Source: Alphaproteobacteria bacterium
GTDB lineage: Bacteria > Pseudomonadota > Alphaproteobacteria > Acetobacterales > Acetobacteraceae
Direction: 5' to 3'
DNA: 64,000 bases
Assembly: GCA_016869715.1 (NCBI GenBank)
Contig: VGDM01000003.1
Span: forward strand, 62,001-126,000
Shown here piece by piece: positions 35,806-44,540 of this stretch (positions are counted from its first letter, which is position 1; the number at the start of each line of letters is the position of its first letter). The notes below the pieces were generated by a model. It did no database searches and was not told the origin of the DNA. It saw only the letters and a program-made list of their open reading frames with translations. The position numbers and the translations under genes were made by a program.

Positions 35806-37425
35806 ATGCAACCTGCCTGGACGACAAGGCTTGGCGATCTGTTGGCGCGTAACGCCGAACGAAGCCCGGATGCGGAGGCTTTGGTCACCGGCGATGGCCG
35901 CCGCCTGACCCATGCGGCGCTGCGTGACGAAGCGCGCGCTTCCGCCCGCGCCATGCTGGCGCAGGGCATCAGGCGCGGTGATTTCATCGGCCTGCTGATG
36001 GGCAATGGCGTTGAATGGGTAAGCGTCTTCGCCGGCGCTGCGCTGATTGGCGCCATTACTGTGCCGGTGAATACGCGCCTCAAAGGGGCAGAAATCGCCT
36101 TCACCCTGCAAAAATCCCAGTGCTGCGCCCTATTTTTCGCAACACGCTTCCTGCATATTGATTTCGCTGCAATGCTCAAGGCGGAAGAACCCGCACTCGC
36201 CACGGCCTTGCCCGGCACTGGCTTGCCCGCATTGCGGCTTATTGTTGCGCTCGGCGATGGTGCGCCGCATGCTGCGCTGTCATGGGATGCATTTCGCGCA
36301 AACCAAGCCAGCGACGCCGCCCTAGATGCCGCCATGGCCGAAATCAGCGCGGAAGATCGGTTGCTGGTGCAATTCACCTCCGGCACCACGGCACATCCCA
36401 AGGGCGTTTTGCTGACGCATCACAATATGCTCCGCAATGCAGCAGCGGTCGCAGATCGGCTCGGTGTGCAGTCTGATGATCGTTATTTGAATTGTCGCCC
36501 CTTCTTTCATGTGGCGGGCAGTACGCTTTCCCTGCTGGTCGCGCTCACCACCGGTTGCTGCCTGATCACGCCACCAAGTTTCGAAGCCGGCTTGGCGCTG
36601 CGTTTGCTTGAAGAAGAACGCTGCACGCTCACGAGCGGCAATGACAGTATTTTCCAGATGATGATGGCGCATCCGGATTTCCGCCCGGAACGCCTGCATC
36701 TGCGCGGCGGCTGGGCCGCGGCTGGGCCAGAGACGATGCGCCGCATCATGGATGTGATGGGCGCCAAGGCGCTTGGTTGGTGCTACGGACTTTCCGAAGC
36801 CTCCCCCAATGTTGTGTGCTCCGATTATCGGGAATCTGCCGAAATTCGCGCCTCTGGCCGTGCCTTGCCGCATCCGGGGCTTGATCTGCGCATCGCCGAT
36901 CCGGGCACTGGTGCCATCCTGCCCGCGGGCGCGCGTGGTGAAATCCAGGTGCGGGGCTGGAGCGTGATGCAGGGTTACGTGAATGACCCGGAAGTCACCG
37001 CGAGAACCTTAACGGCCGATGGGTGGCTCCGCACTGGTGATCTTGGCGTCTTGGGTGCCGATGGCCGCTTGGGGCTCGCCGGCAGGCTCAAGGATGTGAT
37101 CCGCGTCGGTGGTGAGAATGTCGCCCCGGCCGAGGTGGAGGAAGTCCTGCTGGGCCACCCGGCCATTGCCATGGCGCAGGTGGTAGGCGTGCCTGATGCA
37201 CGACTTGGTGAGGTCTGTGCGGCCTTTGTGCAGTTGAAACCGGGTGCGGAGGCAACGCCCGAGGCATTGCTGGCCTGGCTCAAGCCCCGTATCGCCAATT
37301 TCCGCCTGCCGCGCCATCTGCATCTGGTCTCGGATTTTGAGGCCATAGGCATCACCGCGAGCGGCAAGGTGCAAAAAACCAAGCTGCGCGCCCATGCGCT
37401 GACGCTACCGTCCTTTGCCGGGTAA
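35806..37425 (+). CDS. AMP-dependent acyl-CoA synthetase/ligase
   Basis: 539-aa ANL-superfamily adenylating enzyme. The P-loop motif is LVQFTSGTTAHPKGVLLTH (about residues 185-203), the A5 motif GWCYGLSEASP, the A7/A8 region GWLRTGDLGVL and GRLKDVIRVGGENVAPAEVE, and the catalytic lysine is in SGKVQKTKLR near the C-terminus. It activates a carboxylic acid through an acyl-AMP. Last gene of the operon with the MBL hydrolase, CoA transferase and crotonase; tRNA-Phe follows 65 bp later. Confidence 0.93.
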   Translation: MQPAWTTRLGDLLARNAERSPDAEALVTGDGRRLTHAALRDEARASARAMLAQGIRRGDFIGLLMGNGVEWVSVFAGAALIGAITVPVNTRLKGAEIAFTLQKSQCCALFFATRFLHIDFAAMLKAEEPALATALPGTGLPALRLIVALGDGAPHAALSWDAFRANQASDAALDAAMAEISAEDRLLVQFTSGTTAHPKGVLLTHHNMLRNAAAVADRLGVQSDDRYLNCRPFFHVAGSTLSLLVALTTGCCLITPPSFEAGLALRLLEEERCTLTSGNDSIFQMMMAHPDFRPERLHLRGGWAAAGPETMRRIMDVMGAKALGWCYGLSEASPNVVCSDYRESAEIRASGRALPHPGLDLRIADPGTGAILPAGARGEIQVRGWSVMQGYVNDPEVTARTLTADGWLRTGDLGVLGADGRLGLAGRLKDVIRVGGENVAPAEVEEVLLGHPAIAMAQVVGVPDARLGEVCAAFVQLKPGAEATPEALLAWLKPRIANFRLPRHLHLVSDFEAIGITASGKVQKTKLRAHALTLPSFAG

Positions 37426-37490
37426 AAGTAGGCTGGACAGGGCAGGGGCGCTTCGCTACAGGGCTTTTGGCGGTGTTTTGCTCCGTCAAG

Positions 37491-37566
37491 GCCCAGATAG
37501 CTCAGTTGGTAGAGCATGCGACTGAAAATCGCAGTGTCGCTGGTTCGATTCCGGCTCTGGGCACCA
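37491..37566 (+). tRNA. tRNA-Phe (GAA)
   Basis: 76 nt including an encoded CCA. The acceptor GCCCAGA pairs with TCTGGGC, the D arm is GCTC-AGTTGGTA-GAGC, the anticodon stem TGCGA/TCGCA encloses CTGAAAA (anticodon GAA), the variable loop is GTGTC, and the T arm GCTGG/CCGGC encloses TTCGATT. All stems pair, with one G-T. It lies alone between the acyl-CoA ligase operon and glmM. No integrase or direct-repeat attachment site is seen next to it. Confidence 0.97.
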
Positions 37567-37702
37567 TTCTCTCTTGCAAGCCGTTGAAGTGGCGCCGAGA
37601 TTTTGTATGCGCGGTGCTGGTCCCCACATGTCCCCCACAGCCGTGTCCGCCCGAGCGCCAATCAGGGCTGGCATCTGAAGCGCCTGGGGCTATAAACCGC
37701 GC

Positions 37703-39070
37703 ATGAGCGAAGCAGCCCCGACCCGCAAGCTTTTCGGCACTGATGGTATTCGCGGCGAGGCCAATGCCGCACCGATGGATGCCGCGACGGCGCTACGGCT
37801 GGGGCAGGCGGCAGGCAGTTTCTTCAATCGTGGCAATCACCGCCACCGCGTCGTGATCGGCAAGGATACGCGGCTTTCCGGCTATATGCTGGAACCTGCG
37901 CTGACGGCAGGCTTCATCGGCGCAGGCATGGATGTGGTGCTGGTCGGCCCCTTGCCCACGCCGGCCATTGCCTTGCTGACGCGGTCCCTGCGCGCCGATT
38001 TGGGCGTGATGATCAGCGCGTCCCACAACCCGTACGAGGATAATGGCATCAAGCTATTTGGCCCGGATGGGCTGAAACTGACCGATGACCAGGAAGCGGC
38101 CATCGAAGCGCTGATGGCGGGTGATCTCAACGCCGCGCTAGTGCCGCCTGCTCGGCTTGGCCGTGCGAGCCGGCTGGAAGATGCGCCGGGGCGCTATATT
38201 GAAGCGGCCAAGGCATCCTTTCCGCGCGGGCAGACACTGGATGGGCTCCGCATCGTGGTGGATTGCGCCCATGGCGCAGGGTATCGCGTGGCGCCCACTG
38301 TGCTGTGGGAATTGGGCGCCGAGGTCATGTCGCTTGGCGTGGCGCCGAATGGCTTCAACATCAACAGGGACGTGGGCTCCACTGAGCCCAAAGCCTTGGC
38401 CGATTTGGTGCGCGAACGCCAGGCGCATCTGGGTATCGCCTTGGACGGTGATGCCGATCGGCTGGTCCTGGTGGATGAGGCCGGGCAAGCGATTGATGGC
38501 GACCAGATCCTCGCCTTGATTGCTCATTCCTGGCACGCGCAGGGCCGCCTGAACGGTGGCGCCGTGGTCGCCACTGTCATGTCCAATATGGGGCTGGAAC
38601 GGTATCTGGCAGCGCGCGGGCTTGGTTTGCTCCGCACCGCTGTTGGTGACCGCTATGTGGGCGAGAAAATGCGGGAAACCGGCTGCAATCTTGGCGGCGA
38701 GCAATCTGGCCATATGATCATGCCGGATTTCGGCACCACCGGGGATGGGCTGATCGCCGCGCTGCAGGTGCTTTCCGTGCTGGTCGAAGAAAAGCGCCCG
38801 GCGAGTGAGGTGCTGCGCTGCTTCGCGCCGCTCCCGCAGCGCCTTGTCAATGTGCGCTATGCCGGCGCCTCGCCACTCGCGAAGCCCGTGGTGACTGAGG
38901 CCATCGCTGCCGAGGAGACCGCCCTTGGTGCGCGCGGGCGCGTGCTGATCCGCGCAAGCGGTACCGAACCAGTCATCCGCGTGATGGCAGAAGCCGAGGA
39001 AGAAGCGCTGGTGGAAGGTGTGGTGGGCCGCCTGGCTGACCTGATCCGCGCCGAGGCGCGCGCCGCATGA
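37703..39070 (+). CDS. glmM: Phosphoglucosamine mutase
   Basis: 455-aa phosphohexomutase of the GlmM branch. [14 protein letters not shown], the phosphoserine loop [14 protein letters not shown], the metal loop [21 protein letters not shown] and the phosphate-binding [12 protein letters not shown] are all intact. It converts glucosamine 6-phosphate to glucosamine 1-phosphate for peptidoglycan and lipopolysaccharide. It is distinct from the phosphomannomutase at 19202-20614. Its TGA overlaps the thiD ATG by 4 nt. Confidence 0.96.
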   Translation: MSEAAPTRKLFGTDGIRGEANAAPMDAATALRLGQAAGSFFNRGNHRHRVVIGKDTRLSGYMLEPALTAGFIGAGMDVVLVGPLPTPAIALLTRSLRADLGVMISASHNPYEDNGIKLFGPDGLKLTDDQEAAIEALMAGDLNAALVPPARLGRASRLEDAPGRYIEAAKASFPRGQTLDGLRIVVDCAHGAGYRVAPTVLWELGAEVMSLGVAPNGFNINRDVGSTEPKALADLVRERQAHLGIALDGDADRLVLVDEAGQAIDGDQILALIAHSWHAQGRLNGGAVVATVMSNMGLERYLAARGLGLLRTAVGDRYVGEKMRETGCNLGGEQSGHMIMPDFGTTGDGLIAALQVLSVLVEEKRPASEVLRCFAPLPQRLVNVRYAGASPLAKPVVTEAIAAEETALGARGRVLIRASGTEPVIRVMAEAEEEALVEGVVGRLADLIRAEARAA

Positions 39071-39873
39071 AGGGGCGCGTCTTGATCATCGCTGGGTCTG
39101 ATTCCGGCGGCGGGGCGGGCATTCAGGCGGACCTCAAGGTCGTGACTGCGCTGGGTGCCTTTGGCATGACGGCGATCACCGCGCTGACGGCGCAGAATAC
39201 GCTTGGCGTGCATGGGGTTTTGCCGGTGCCGCTGGACTTCCTGCGCCAGCAGATTTCGGTGGTGCTGGATGATCTGGGGGCCGATGCGCTGAAGACCGGC
39301 ATGCTGGCCGATAGCGCGACGATTGACGCCGTTTGCGATGAAATCACCGCCCACGCCCCCGGTCTGCCCTTGGTTGCGGACCCCGTCATGGTGGCCAAGG
39401 GGGGCCACGCTTTGCTGATACCGGACGCCGCCGAGACCTTGAAGCGCCGCCTGCTGCCCATCGCCGCCGTGCTGACGCCCAATCTGCCGGAGGCCGAGGC
39501 ACTCTGCGGCTTTGCCATCAAGGATGTTGGCGCCATGCACCAGGCGGCCAAGGCGCTGCTGGCGTTGGGGCCCAAGGCCGTGCTGCTTAAGGGCGGGCAT
39601 TTGCCCGGCGATGAGGTGGTGGATTTGTTGGCAACCAGGGCGCGGATCGAAATCTTCCGCGACCGGCGGATTGCAACCCGCCACACCCATGGCACGGGCT
39701 GCACACTGGCGAGTGCAGTTGCGGCAGGATTAGCGCAGGGTTTGTTGCTCAGGGATTCCGTGATCCGCGCCCGGGCCTATGTGCGCGCGGCCATTGCCTC
39801 TGCGCCTGGTTTTGGCGCCGGGCATGGGCCGCTTAACCACGCGATCACCTGCGATCCTGGCGTTTTGCGCTGA
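39067..39873 (+). CDS. thiD: Hydroxymethylpyrimidine/phosphomethylpyrimidine kinase
   Basis: 268-aa ribokinase-fold kinase. [20 protein letters not shown] is the ThiD start, [14 protein letters not shown] the substrate pocket, DPVMVAKGG and [11 protein letters not shown] central motifs, LLKGGHL, and the anion hole [19 protein letters not shown] with the catalytic Cys/Asp region. It phosphorylates hydroxymethylpyrimidine twice for thiamine synthesis. It is coupled to glmM by an ATGA overlap. Downstream is a degraded region. Confidence 0.95.
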   Translation: MKGRVLIIAGSDSGGGAGIQADLKVVTALGAFGMTAITALTAQNTLGVHGVLPVPLDFLRQQISVVLDDLGADALKTGMLADSATIDAVCDEITAHAPGLPLVADPVMVAKGGHALLIPDAAETLKRRLLPIAAVLTPNLPEAEALCGFAIKDVGAMHQAAKALLALGPKAVLLKGGHLPGDEVVDLLATRARIEIFRDRRIATRHTHGTGCTLASAVAAGLAQGLLLRDSVIRARAYVRAAIASAPGFGAGHGPLNHAITCDPGVLR

Positions 39874-39948
39874 TTTTATCCCTTCGGGCTGTCCTTCTTC
39901 AGGATTTGTTAATCTTTTTCGGAACAATTTGCGTGCATTGCCATCAAT

Positions 39949-40659
39949 ATGAGTGCCTCCCTCACGGCGGGGTTGTTTGGCCAACAGGGTCAGACTTCGC
40001 TGATGCTTCTCTTCGGTAACGCTGCCCCTGTGGCCAGCGCCAGGGAGGCTGTGGTGGCTTTCCGACGTGTCACCCAAAGCCGGTGAAGAAGAAAAGGGGC
40101 TTGCGCGCGAAAAGAAAGATCCTGTGACGTTGACGGCGCTGGCGCAGTTTCGCCAGGCATTGGATGCGGCGCCCAATATTGACAAGGCACTTTCTGATCC
40201 ACGTGTTTTGAAGGTGTTGATGCCCGCGCTCGGCCTGCCGGATCAAGTGGGCAATCCCGGCCTTGTGAAGCGGGCGCTTTTGTCTGATCCGAAGGAAAAT
40301 AAAGGCGTTGCGGTGCAGCTTGGCACCACTTGGAAGAATGCCGCCGCGACGCTCAATCTAAAAGCGACCACCACGCCCAAGACCGTCGCCTTTGAAGGGC
40401 TGACGGATAAGGAAACCACGGCGGTGGCGGGGCAATTGCGCCTGGGAGAGGCCGTGTTGACCGCCCCCTAAGCCGCGCGGCGACCCCAAAATCACGCGCC
40501 TTCGATGGCTTGCCAGATAAGGTCACAACAGCACTTTTCGCCCAATTGCGGCCAGGTGAGAATGCCGTTGTCGGTCGCGCCACCAGTGAGGTGGAGACGC
40601 CAGCTATCCTTACCGCCGTGACCAGCCGCAGGGGCGAAGCGCCGGCCGCGGGGCGCTGA
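39949..40659 (+). pseudogene. DUF1217-like gene broken by at least two frameshifts, with a 37-codon repeat
   Basis: Frame 1 (ATG 39949) gives MSASLTAGLFGQQGQTSLML and stops at 40086. A second frame, entered between about 40030 and 40067, encodes VLKVLMPALGLPDQVGNPGLVKRALLSDP-type sequence, which resembles the DUF1217 family often found near alphaproteobacterial flagellar genes. It stops at 40471 right after a C5 run (40464-40468). Adding one C continues the frame to 40659. The parts before and after this run are imperfect copies: PKTVAFEGLTDKETTAVAGQ and PKSRAFDGLPDKVTTALFAQ, offset 110 nt, or 37 codons once the C is restored. No flagellar genes are near. Family assignment is moderate; the broken state is clear. 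Confidence 0.6.
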
Positions 40660-40805
40660 TCAAGCGCGCTTGGTATGACATTTTAGAATGGCGCCTTACC
40701 CCGGAGGGCGGCTGCCCGGATTGCGGTACGCCTTTGCCAGGCGTGTTTGAGGAAAGGCCAGGGAATTGGGGCCGCAAGCGCCAAAGCGTGCGGCTGGCGC
40801 CATAG
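40653..40805 (+). pseudogene. C-terminal remnant of an AmmeMemoRadiSam radical SAM enzyme (AmrS-like)
   Basis: A 50-codon open stretch without a start codon reads KRAWYDILEWRLTPEGGC, then PDCGTPLPGVFEERPGNWG and ends SVRLAP at a TAG (40803-40805). The tail pattern W-LTPEG-C-x-x-CGT-x-x-PGVFE-x-x-PG-x-WG-x-x-R-x-x-V-x-LA matches, from memory, the C-terminus of the radical SAM enzyme of AmmeMemoRadiSam systems. The radical SAM barrel and its CxxxCxxC are absent. It begins inside the end of the DUF1217-like remnant in another frame, so a deletion junction probably lies near 40650. Confidence 0.5.
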
Positions 40806-40878
40806 CGCGGCATGACCAGTCGCGTGGTTTAATGATTTTGTCACTTGAATTCGCGAAACAGGCGAGGCACCAAATGCC

Positions 40879-41826
40879 ATGCTCCGCCGCTCAATTCTCG
40901 CCAGCGTGCTGGCCACCCCCACCTTGGCGCAGGCGCCAGACCGCGCAGCGCGCCTGATCATTGCTTTCCCACCTGGGGGTAGCACCGATATCCTCGGCCG
41001 GCTGATGGCGCCGCGCATGGGTGAAGTGCTTGGCGCCACAGTAACGCCGGAAAATCGCAGCGGCGCGTCAGGTGCTGTCGCTGCCGGATTTGTCGCGCAA
41101 GCGGCCCCAGATGGAGCGACCTTCCTGCTTGATTCAGGTGGGCAATCGGTCAATCCCTTCCTGATGCGCGCACTTGGTTTTGATTACGTGAGGGATCTTG
41201 CGCCCATCACGTTGGTGGCGACCTTGCCGCTGATCCTGATCACGCGCGCGGAATATGGCGTGGCGGATTTGCCTGGCCTGCTCGCGCGGCTTCGCGCCAA
41301 CCCGGGCGAAGCGCGCTATGGCAGTGTGGGTGTCGGGTCCCGCACCCATCTGGCCGCGGCAAGCCTGCTGCGGCGGGCGGGCATTCGGGGAGAACACATC
41401 CCCTATCGCGGCGGGGCGGATCAGATGGCTGGCTTGTTGCGTGGCGATGTGCCTTTCGGCTTCACCTCCCTTGCCTTGGCGACACCCTTGATCCGGGACG
41501 GCAAGGCCCGCGCCATCGGGCTTTCTTTGGCAACGCGGAGCAAAGCCTTCCCAGCGCTGCAGACGATCAGCGAACAGGGGTTTGCTGGGTTTCAAATGGG
41601 CGATTGGCTCGGGCTTTTGGCGCCAGCCGCCACCCCCGCCCCAGTAATCGCGCGCCTCGCTGGCGCCGCGAAGGACGCCGTGGAAGAGCCCGCCTTGGCG
41701 CCCCGTCTAGAAGCGCTGGGCCTGACGCCCGCCGCGGAAGGCCCGGAAGCATTCGCCCGATTCCTGGCCACCGAGCGCGCCGAAATGCGCGATTTGATCG
41801 CGGCTGAGGGTATCAGGTTGGATTGA
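40879..41826 (+). CDS. Tripartite tricarboxylate transporter receptor (Bug family)
   Basis: 315-aa periplasmic binding protein. It has a short signal (MLRRSILASVLATPTLAQA) and the Bug core ARLIIAFPPGGSTDILGRLM, TPENRSGASGAVAAGFVAQA, APDGATFLLD, then FPALQTISEQGFAGFQ late in the chain. The ligand is unknown, and no TctA/TctB membrane partners are adjacent. It is a second, divergent paralogue of the receptor at 18167-19144. It lies just downstream of degraded genes and converges on the DUF1501 gene. Confidence 0.92.
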   Translation: MLRRSILASVLATPTLAQAPDRAARLIIAFPPGGSTDILGRLMAPRMGEVLGATVTPENRSGASGAVAAGFVAQAAPDGATFLLDSGGQSVNPFLMRALGFDYVRDLAPITLVATLPLILITRAEYGVADLPGLLARLRANPGEARYGSVGVGSRTHLAAASLLRRAGIRGEHIPYRGGADQMAGLLRGDVPFGFTSLALATPLIRDGKARAIGLSLATRSKAFPALQTISEQGFAGFQMGDWLGLLAPAATPAPVIARLAGAAKDAVEEPALAPRLEALGLTPAAEGPEAFARFLATERAEMRDLIAAEGIRLD

Positions 41827-41835
41827 AGCGCCGGA

Positions 41836-43038
41836 TCAACCGCGCACCAATCCGCCGAGCGGTGCCGCTTCTCCGCTGCCTGGAAAGGCCGCGTCAACCG
41901 CGGCCATCCCCAAACGCAAATGATCCCTGAGCAAGCCCTTGGCGAGGCTTCGCATATCTGTCGTCGGCCAAAGGTCACGGTTTTGGAACAAATTGGCCGG
42001 GGCTAGACCGGGCCAATCCCCAAGCATGCGCCCGCCCTGGACCGCGCCGCCCAGGACAAAGGCCGCACCCCCCGTGCCATGATCCGTGCCGAGGGTGCCA
42101 TTCACCCGGGCGGTGCGGCCAAATTCTGTCACCACCAGCACCGCGGTACGCCGCCAGACATCGCCAAGCGCCTGTTTCAGCGCGACCAGCCCCTCATCCA
42201 TTTGCGCCAGGGGGGCATTCAACCGAGCCAATTGTTGCGCATGAGTATCCCAGCCGCCCAGTTCAAAAGCCGCCACGCTCGGGCCTTGCGGCGCGGCCAT
42301 CAATTGCCCTGCGGCCTTCGCCAGCATGGCGAATTGGCCCCCAGGTGACGGGCGCTGGCGTGCGGCCTCGCCCAGCGTTTCCAGCACATAGCCCCGCGCC
42401 TCGATGCCATCGCGCAGCACGAGGCCAAGCGCCTGATCCCGCGCATTGAGGTCCAGAATGCGCGCCATAAGATCGGGCGGCACCTCTGCCACGCCGCGCG
42501 GCATGTAATTATCCACCCGCACCCCGCCGCGCAGCAAAAGGGGCGTGGTTGTGCCGACCGCTAGGCCGGCGGCGCGCCCAGCGGCAGTCTGCGGCAGCGC
42601 GGTCAGCGCACGATTGAGCCAACCACTCGCCAGGCGCTGATCGGCGCCACTTTCAAGCAAATCCTGCGCATCAAAATGGCTTCGGGTGCGCCAAGGCCCG
42701 GCCACGGCATGCAGGATGAGCGCCTGATTTTCCCGGAACATGGCGTGGATGCCGGAAAGGCGCGGATGCAAGCCAAAGCGCCCGCCAAGGTCCAAAAGCC
42801 CATCCTCATGGCTAGGTTCGGGCAAGGCCAAGGGGCCGCGCAACTCCGCGAAATTTAGCTCCGCATAGGGCTGCACGGCGTAAAGCCCATCAAGCCCACC
42901 ACGCAGCAGCACAACAACCAGCCGCGCCGGACCGGGCGCCTGAGCAAAGGCAAGGCGCACCCCAGGCAAGGCGATGCTGGCGCCAAGGCCCAAAAGCAGG
43001 GCGCGGCGCCCAAAGGCAGGAAGATGAGCCCTGGTCAT
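41836..43038 (-). CDS. DUF1501 domain-containing protein
   Basis: 400-aa exported protein. The start MTRAHLPAFGRRALLLGLGASIALPG is a twin-arginine-type signal. The mature part starts ARLVVVLLRGGLDGLYAVQPY and contains FELGGWDTHAQQ, VLVVTEFGRTARVNGTLGTDHGTG and GGRMLGDWPG, which are the family's conserved blocks; the fold is related to sulfatase/alkaline phosphatase enzymes. Function is not established. ATG 43038 overlaps the DUF1800 stop (ATGA), so the two are coupled, the normal arrangement for this pair. Confidence 0.92.
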   Translation of the reverse strand: MTRAHLPAFGRRALLLGLGASIALPGVRLAFAQAPGPARLVVVLLRGGLDGLYAVQPYAELNFAELRGPLALPEPSHEDGLLDLGGRFGLHPRLSGIHAMFRENQALILHAVAGPWRTRSHFDAQDLLESGADQRLASGWLNRALTALPQTAAGRAAGLAVGTTTPLLLRGGVRVDNYMPRGVAEVPPDLMARILDLNARDQALGLVLRDGIEARGYVLETLGEAARQRPSPGGQFAMLAKAAGQLMAAPQGPSVAAFELGGWDTHAQQLARLNAPLAQMDEGLVALKQALGDVWRRTAVLVVTEFGRTARVNGTLGTDHGTGGAAFVLGGAVQGGRMLGDWPGLAPANLFQNRDLWPTTDMRSLAKGLLRDHLRLGMAAVDAAFPGSGEAAPLGGLVRG

Positions 43039-44330
43039 CGGCGTTGAAACTCCGGGCTGGTAAGCACCAGGGTCAGCGCTTCACGGGCGGAACCGGCGCG
43101 AGACGCTGCCCGCAAGGTTTGGGGCTGAATCAAGGGGCCCATCACCGCTTCGGCCAGGGCGGTTGCATCACGGCCGGCACCGCGACCGGCCTGACCATAG
43201 GCCCATTCAACGCGCCGCACGATTGCCTCGGGCGCGGCCCAATCCGCCATCTGGTCGGGCCAGCCATTGGGTGCGCGTGCATTCCAGACGGGCTGGCCGA
43301 GAAACTGAGACGTATTGATCAACCCTTCGGCGATCTGCGCCGGCGCTTCCAAGGCCCGCAGCACCGCCAGCACATAATCCATCGGCGCGCGCAGCTTGGT
43401 CAAAGGGGGCTTCCACGTCGCGTCCAAAGTCACCAGGCGTCGCGCGACGGCGCCAAGGTCTCCGCGCGTATCCCGCAGCACCGCGAATAGGGCAGCAACC
43501 GCCTCGGGCGGCGGGGTATCGGCGACGAAATGGGCGGCGAGCTTGCGCGCCAAATGCCACTGCGTCGCCTCATGTTCCGCGAGCCAGGCAAGGGTAGCAA
43601 TACCGCCCTGTTCGCCCTCGGGGAATTCTTGCCCCATCAGGCTTTGCGCGCCCGGTTCATGTGCCGCGGCGCGAAAGACAAAGCCGAAAGGCGGGTTCAC
43701 CGTGGCGATGGACCAGCCGGTCAGGATTTTTGCGAAGCTGGTCACATCGGCCTGGGTATAGCCCGCCGCAGGTGTCAGCGTATGCAATTCCAGGATTTCC
43801 CGCGCCAGGTTTTCATTGAGCCCACGCGGACGCGCCTGGGCGGCGCGGCTACTGGGCCCAATCGAGCCCTGATTGTCCAGATAGCCGATCATGGCCGGGT
43901 GGCGCACCACGGCCAGCAGCATGTCGGAAAACCTGCCAGTGACATGCGGTCTGATGGCTTCACGGACAAAATGGCCGGCGAAATAGGGCACTTTTCCACG
44001 TGCGACAGTGAAGTGATTAGCCCAGAATTGAACCAATCTTTCGCGAAATGGCGCTGCGCTGGTGAGCGTCTCGGCCAGGGCCGCACTGATTTCCGCACGC
44101 ATAAGGCGCGCCTGATGCGGGCGCCCCTGCCCCTGGCGCATCGATTCACTATCCTCACGGTTCATCGCACCTATCGCGGCCAGATCGGGCAATTCGGCCT
44201 CGGTCAGGCGACGGGTGGCAGTGTTTTCGAGCTCCGCCAGCAGCCCTGCCCTGGGGTCAGCCGGCAGCGGTTCCCAAGGCCGACGCCCATGGCCGAATCG
44301 GATCGCAGCGATGAAGGGCTCGCGCCTCAT
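43035..44330 (-). CDS. DUF1800 domain-containing protein
   Basis: 431-aa member of DUF1800. Family blocks seen are AAIRFGHGRRP at the N-terminus, FWANHFTVARGK, LDNQGSIGP, RGLNENLAREILELHTLT (the most conserved segment), TQADVTSFAKILTGW and NGWPDQMADWAAP. The frame is open to 44453, but ATG 44330 fits the family start. No clear signal peptide is seen at that start. Function unknown; it is co-encoded with DUF1501 proteins in many bacteria. It is divergent from the EF-G gene with 210 bp between starts, where I see nothing but a strong ribosome-binding site for EF-G. Confidence 0.9.
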   Translation of the reverse strand: MRREPFIAAIRFGHGRRPWEPLPADPRAGLLAELENTATRRLTEAELPDLAAIGAMNREDSESMRQGQGRPHQARLMRAEISAALAETLTSAAPFRERLVQFWANHFTVARGKVPYFAGHFVREAIRPHVTGRFSDMLLAVVRHPAMIGYLDNQGSIGPSSRAAQARPRGLNENLAREILELHTLTPAAGYTQADVTSFAKILTGWSIATVNPPFGFVFRAAAHEPGAQSLMGQEFPEGEQGGIATLAWLAEHEATQWHLARKLAAHFVADTPPPEAVAALFAVLRDTRGDLGAVARRLVTLDATWKPPLTKLRAPMDYVLAVLRALEAPAQIAEGLINTSQFLGQPVWNARAPNGWPDQMADWAAPEAIVRRVEWAYGQAGRGAGRDATALAEAVMGPLIQPQTLRAASRAGSAREALTLVLTSPEFQRR

Positions 44331-44540
44331 GCTACTACCGTAGCCAAATCCGGGGCGCTTGGGGGCAACAAAGCGTAACTTTAAACGAGGAAAGCGCGGC
44401 CCCCCGCCCCTTTGCGCTTGCAAACCGCGCCCGAACATCGCAGATAGCGGCAACCAAAGACGAAACCTTGAACCCTTATGGCGGGCGGCGCGCGGTGAAA
44501 GCCGGGGCGGGCGTCCGGCTTTTGCTTATGGAGGCCCACC

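Noticed and set aside
37491-37566. Possible integration site at tRNA-Phe
   Set aside because: No integrase, no duplicated tRNA 3' end and no foreign-looking block next to it.
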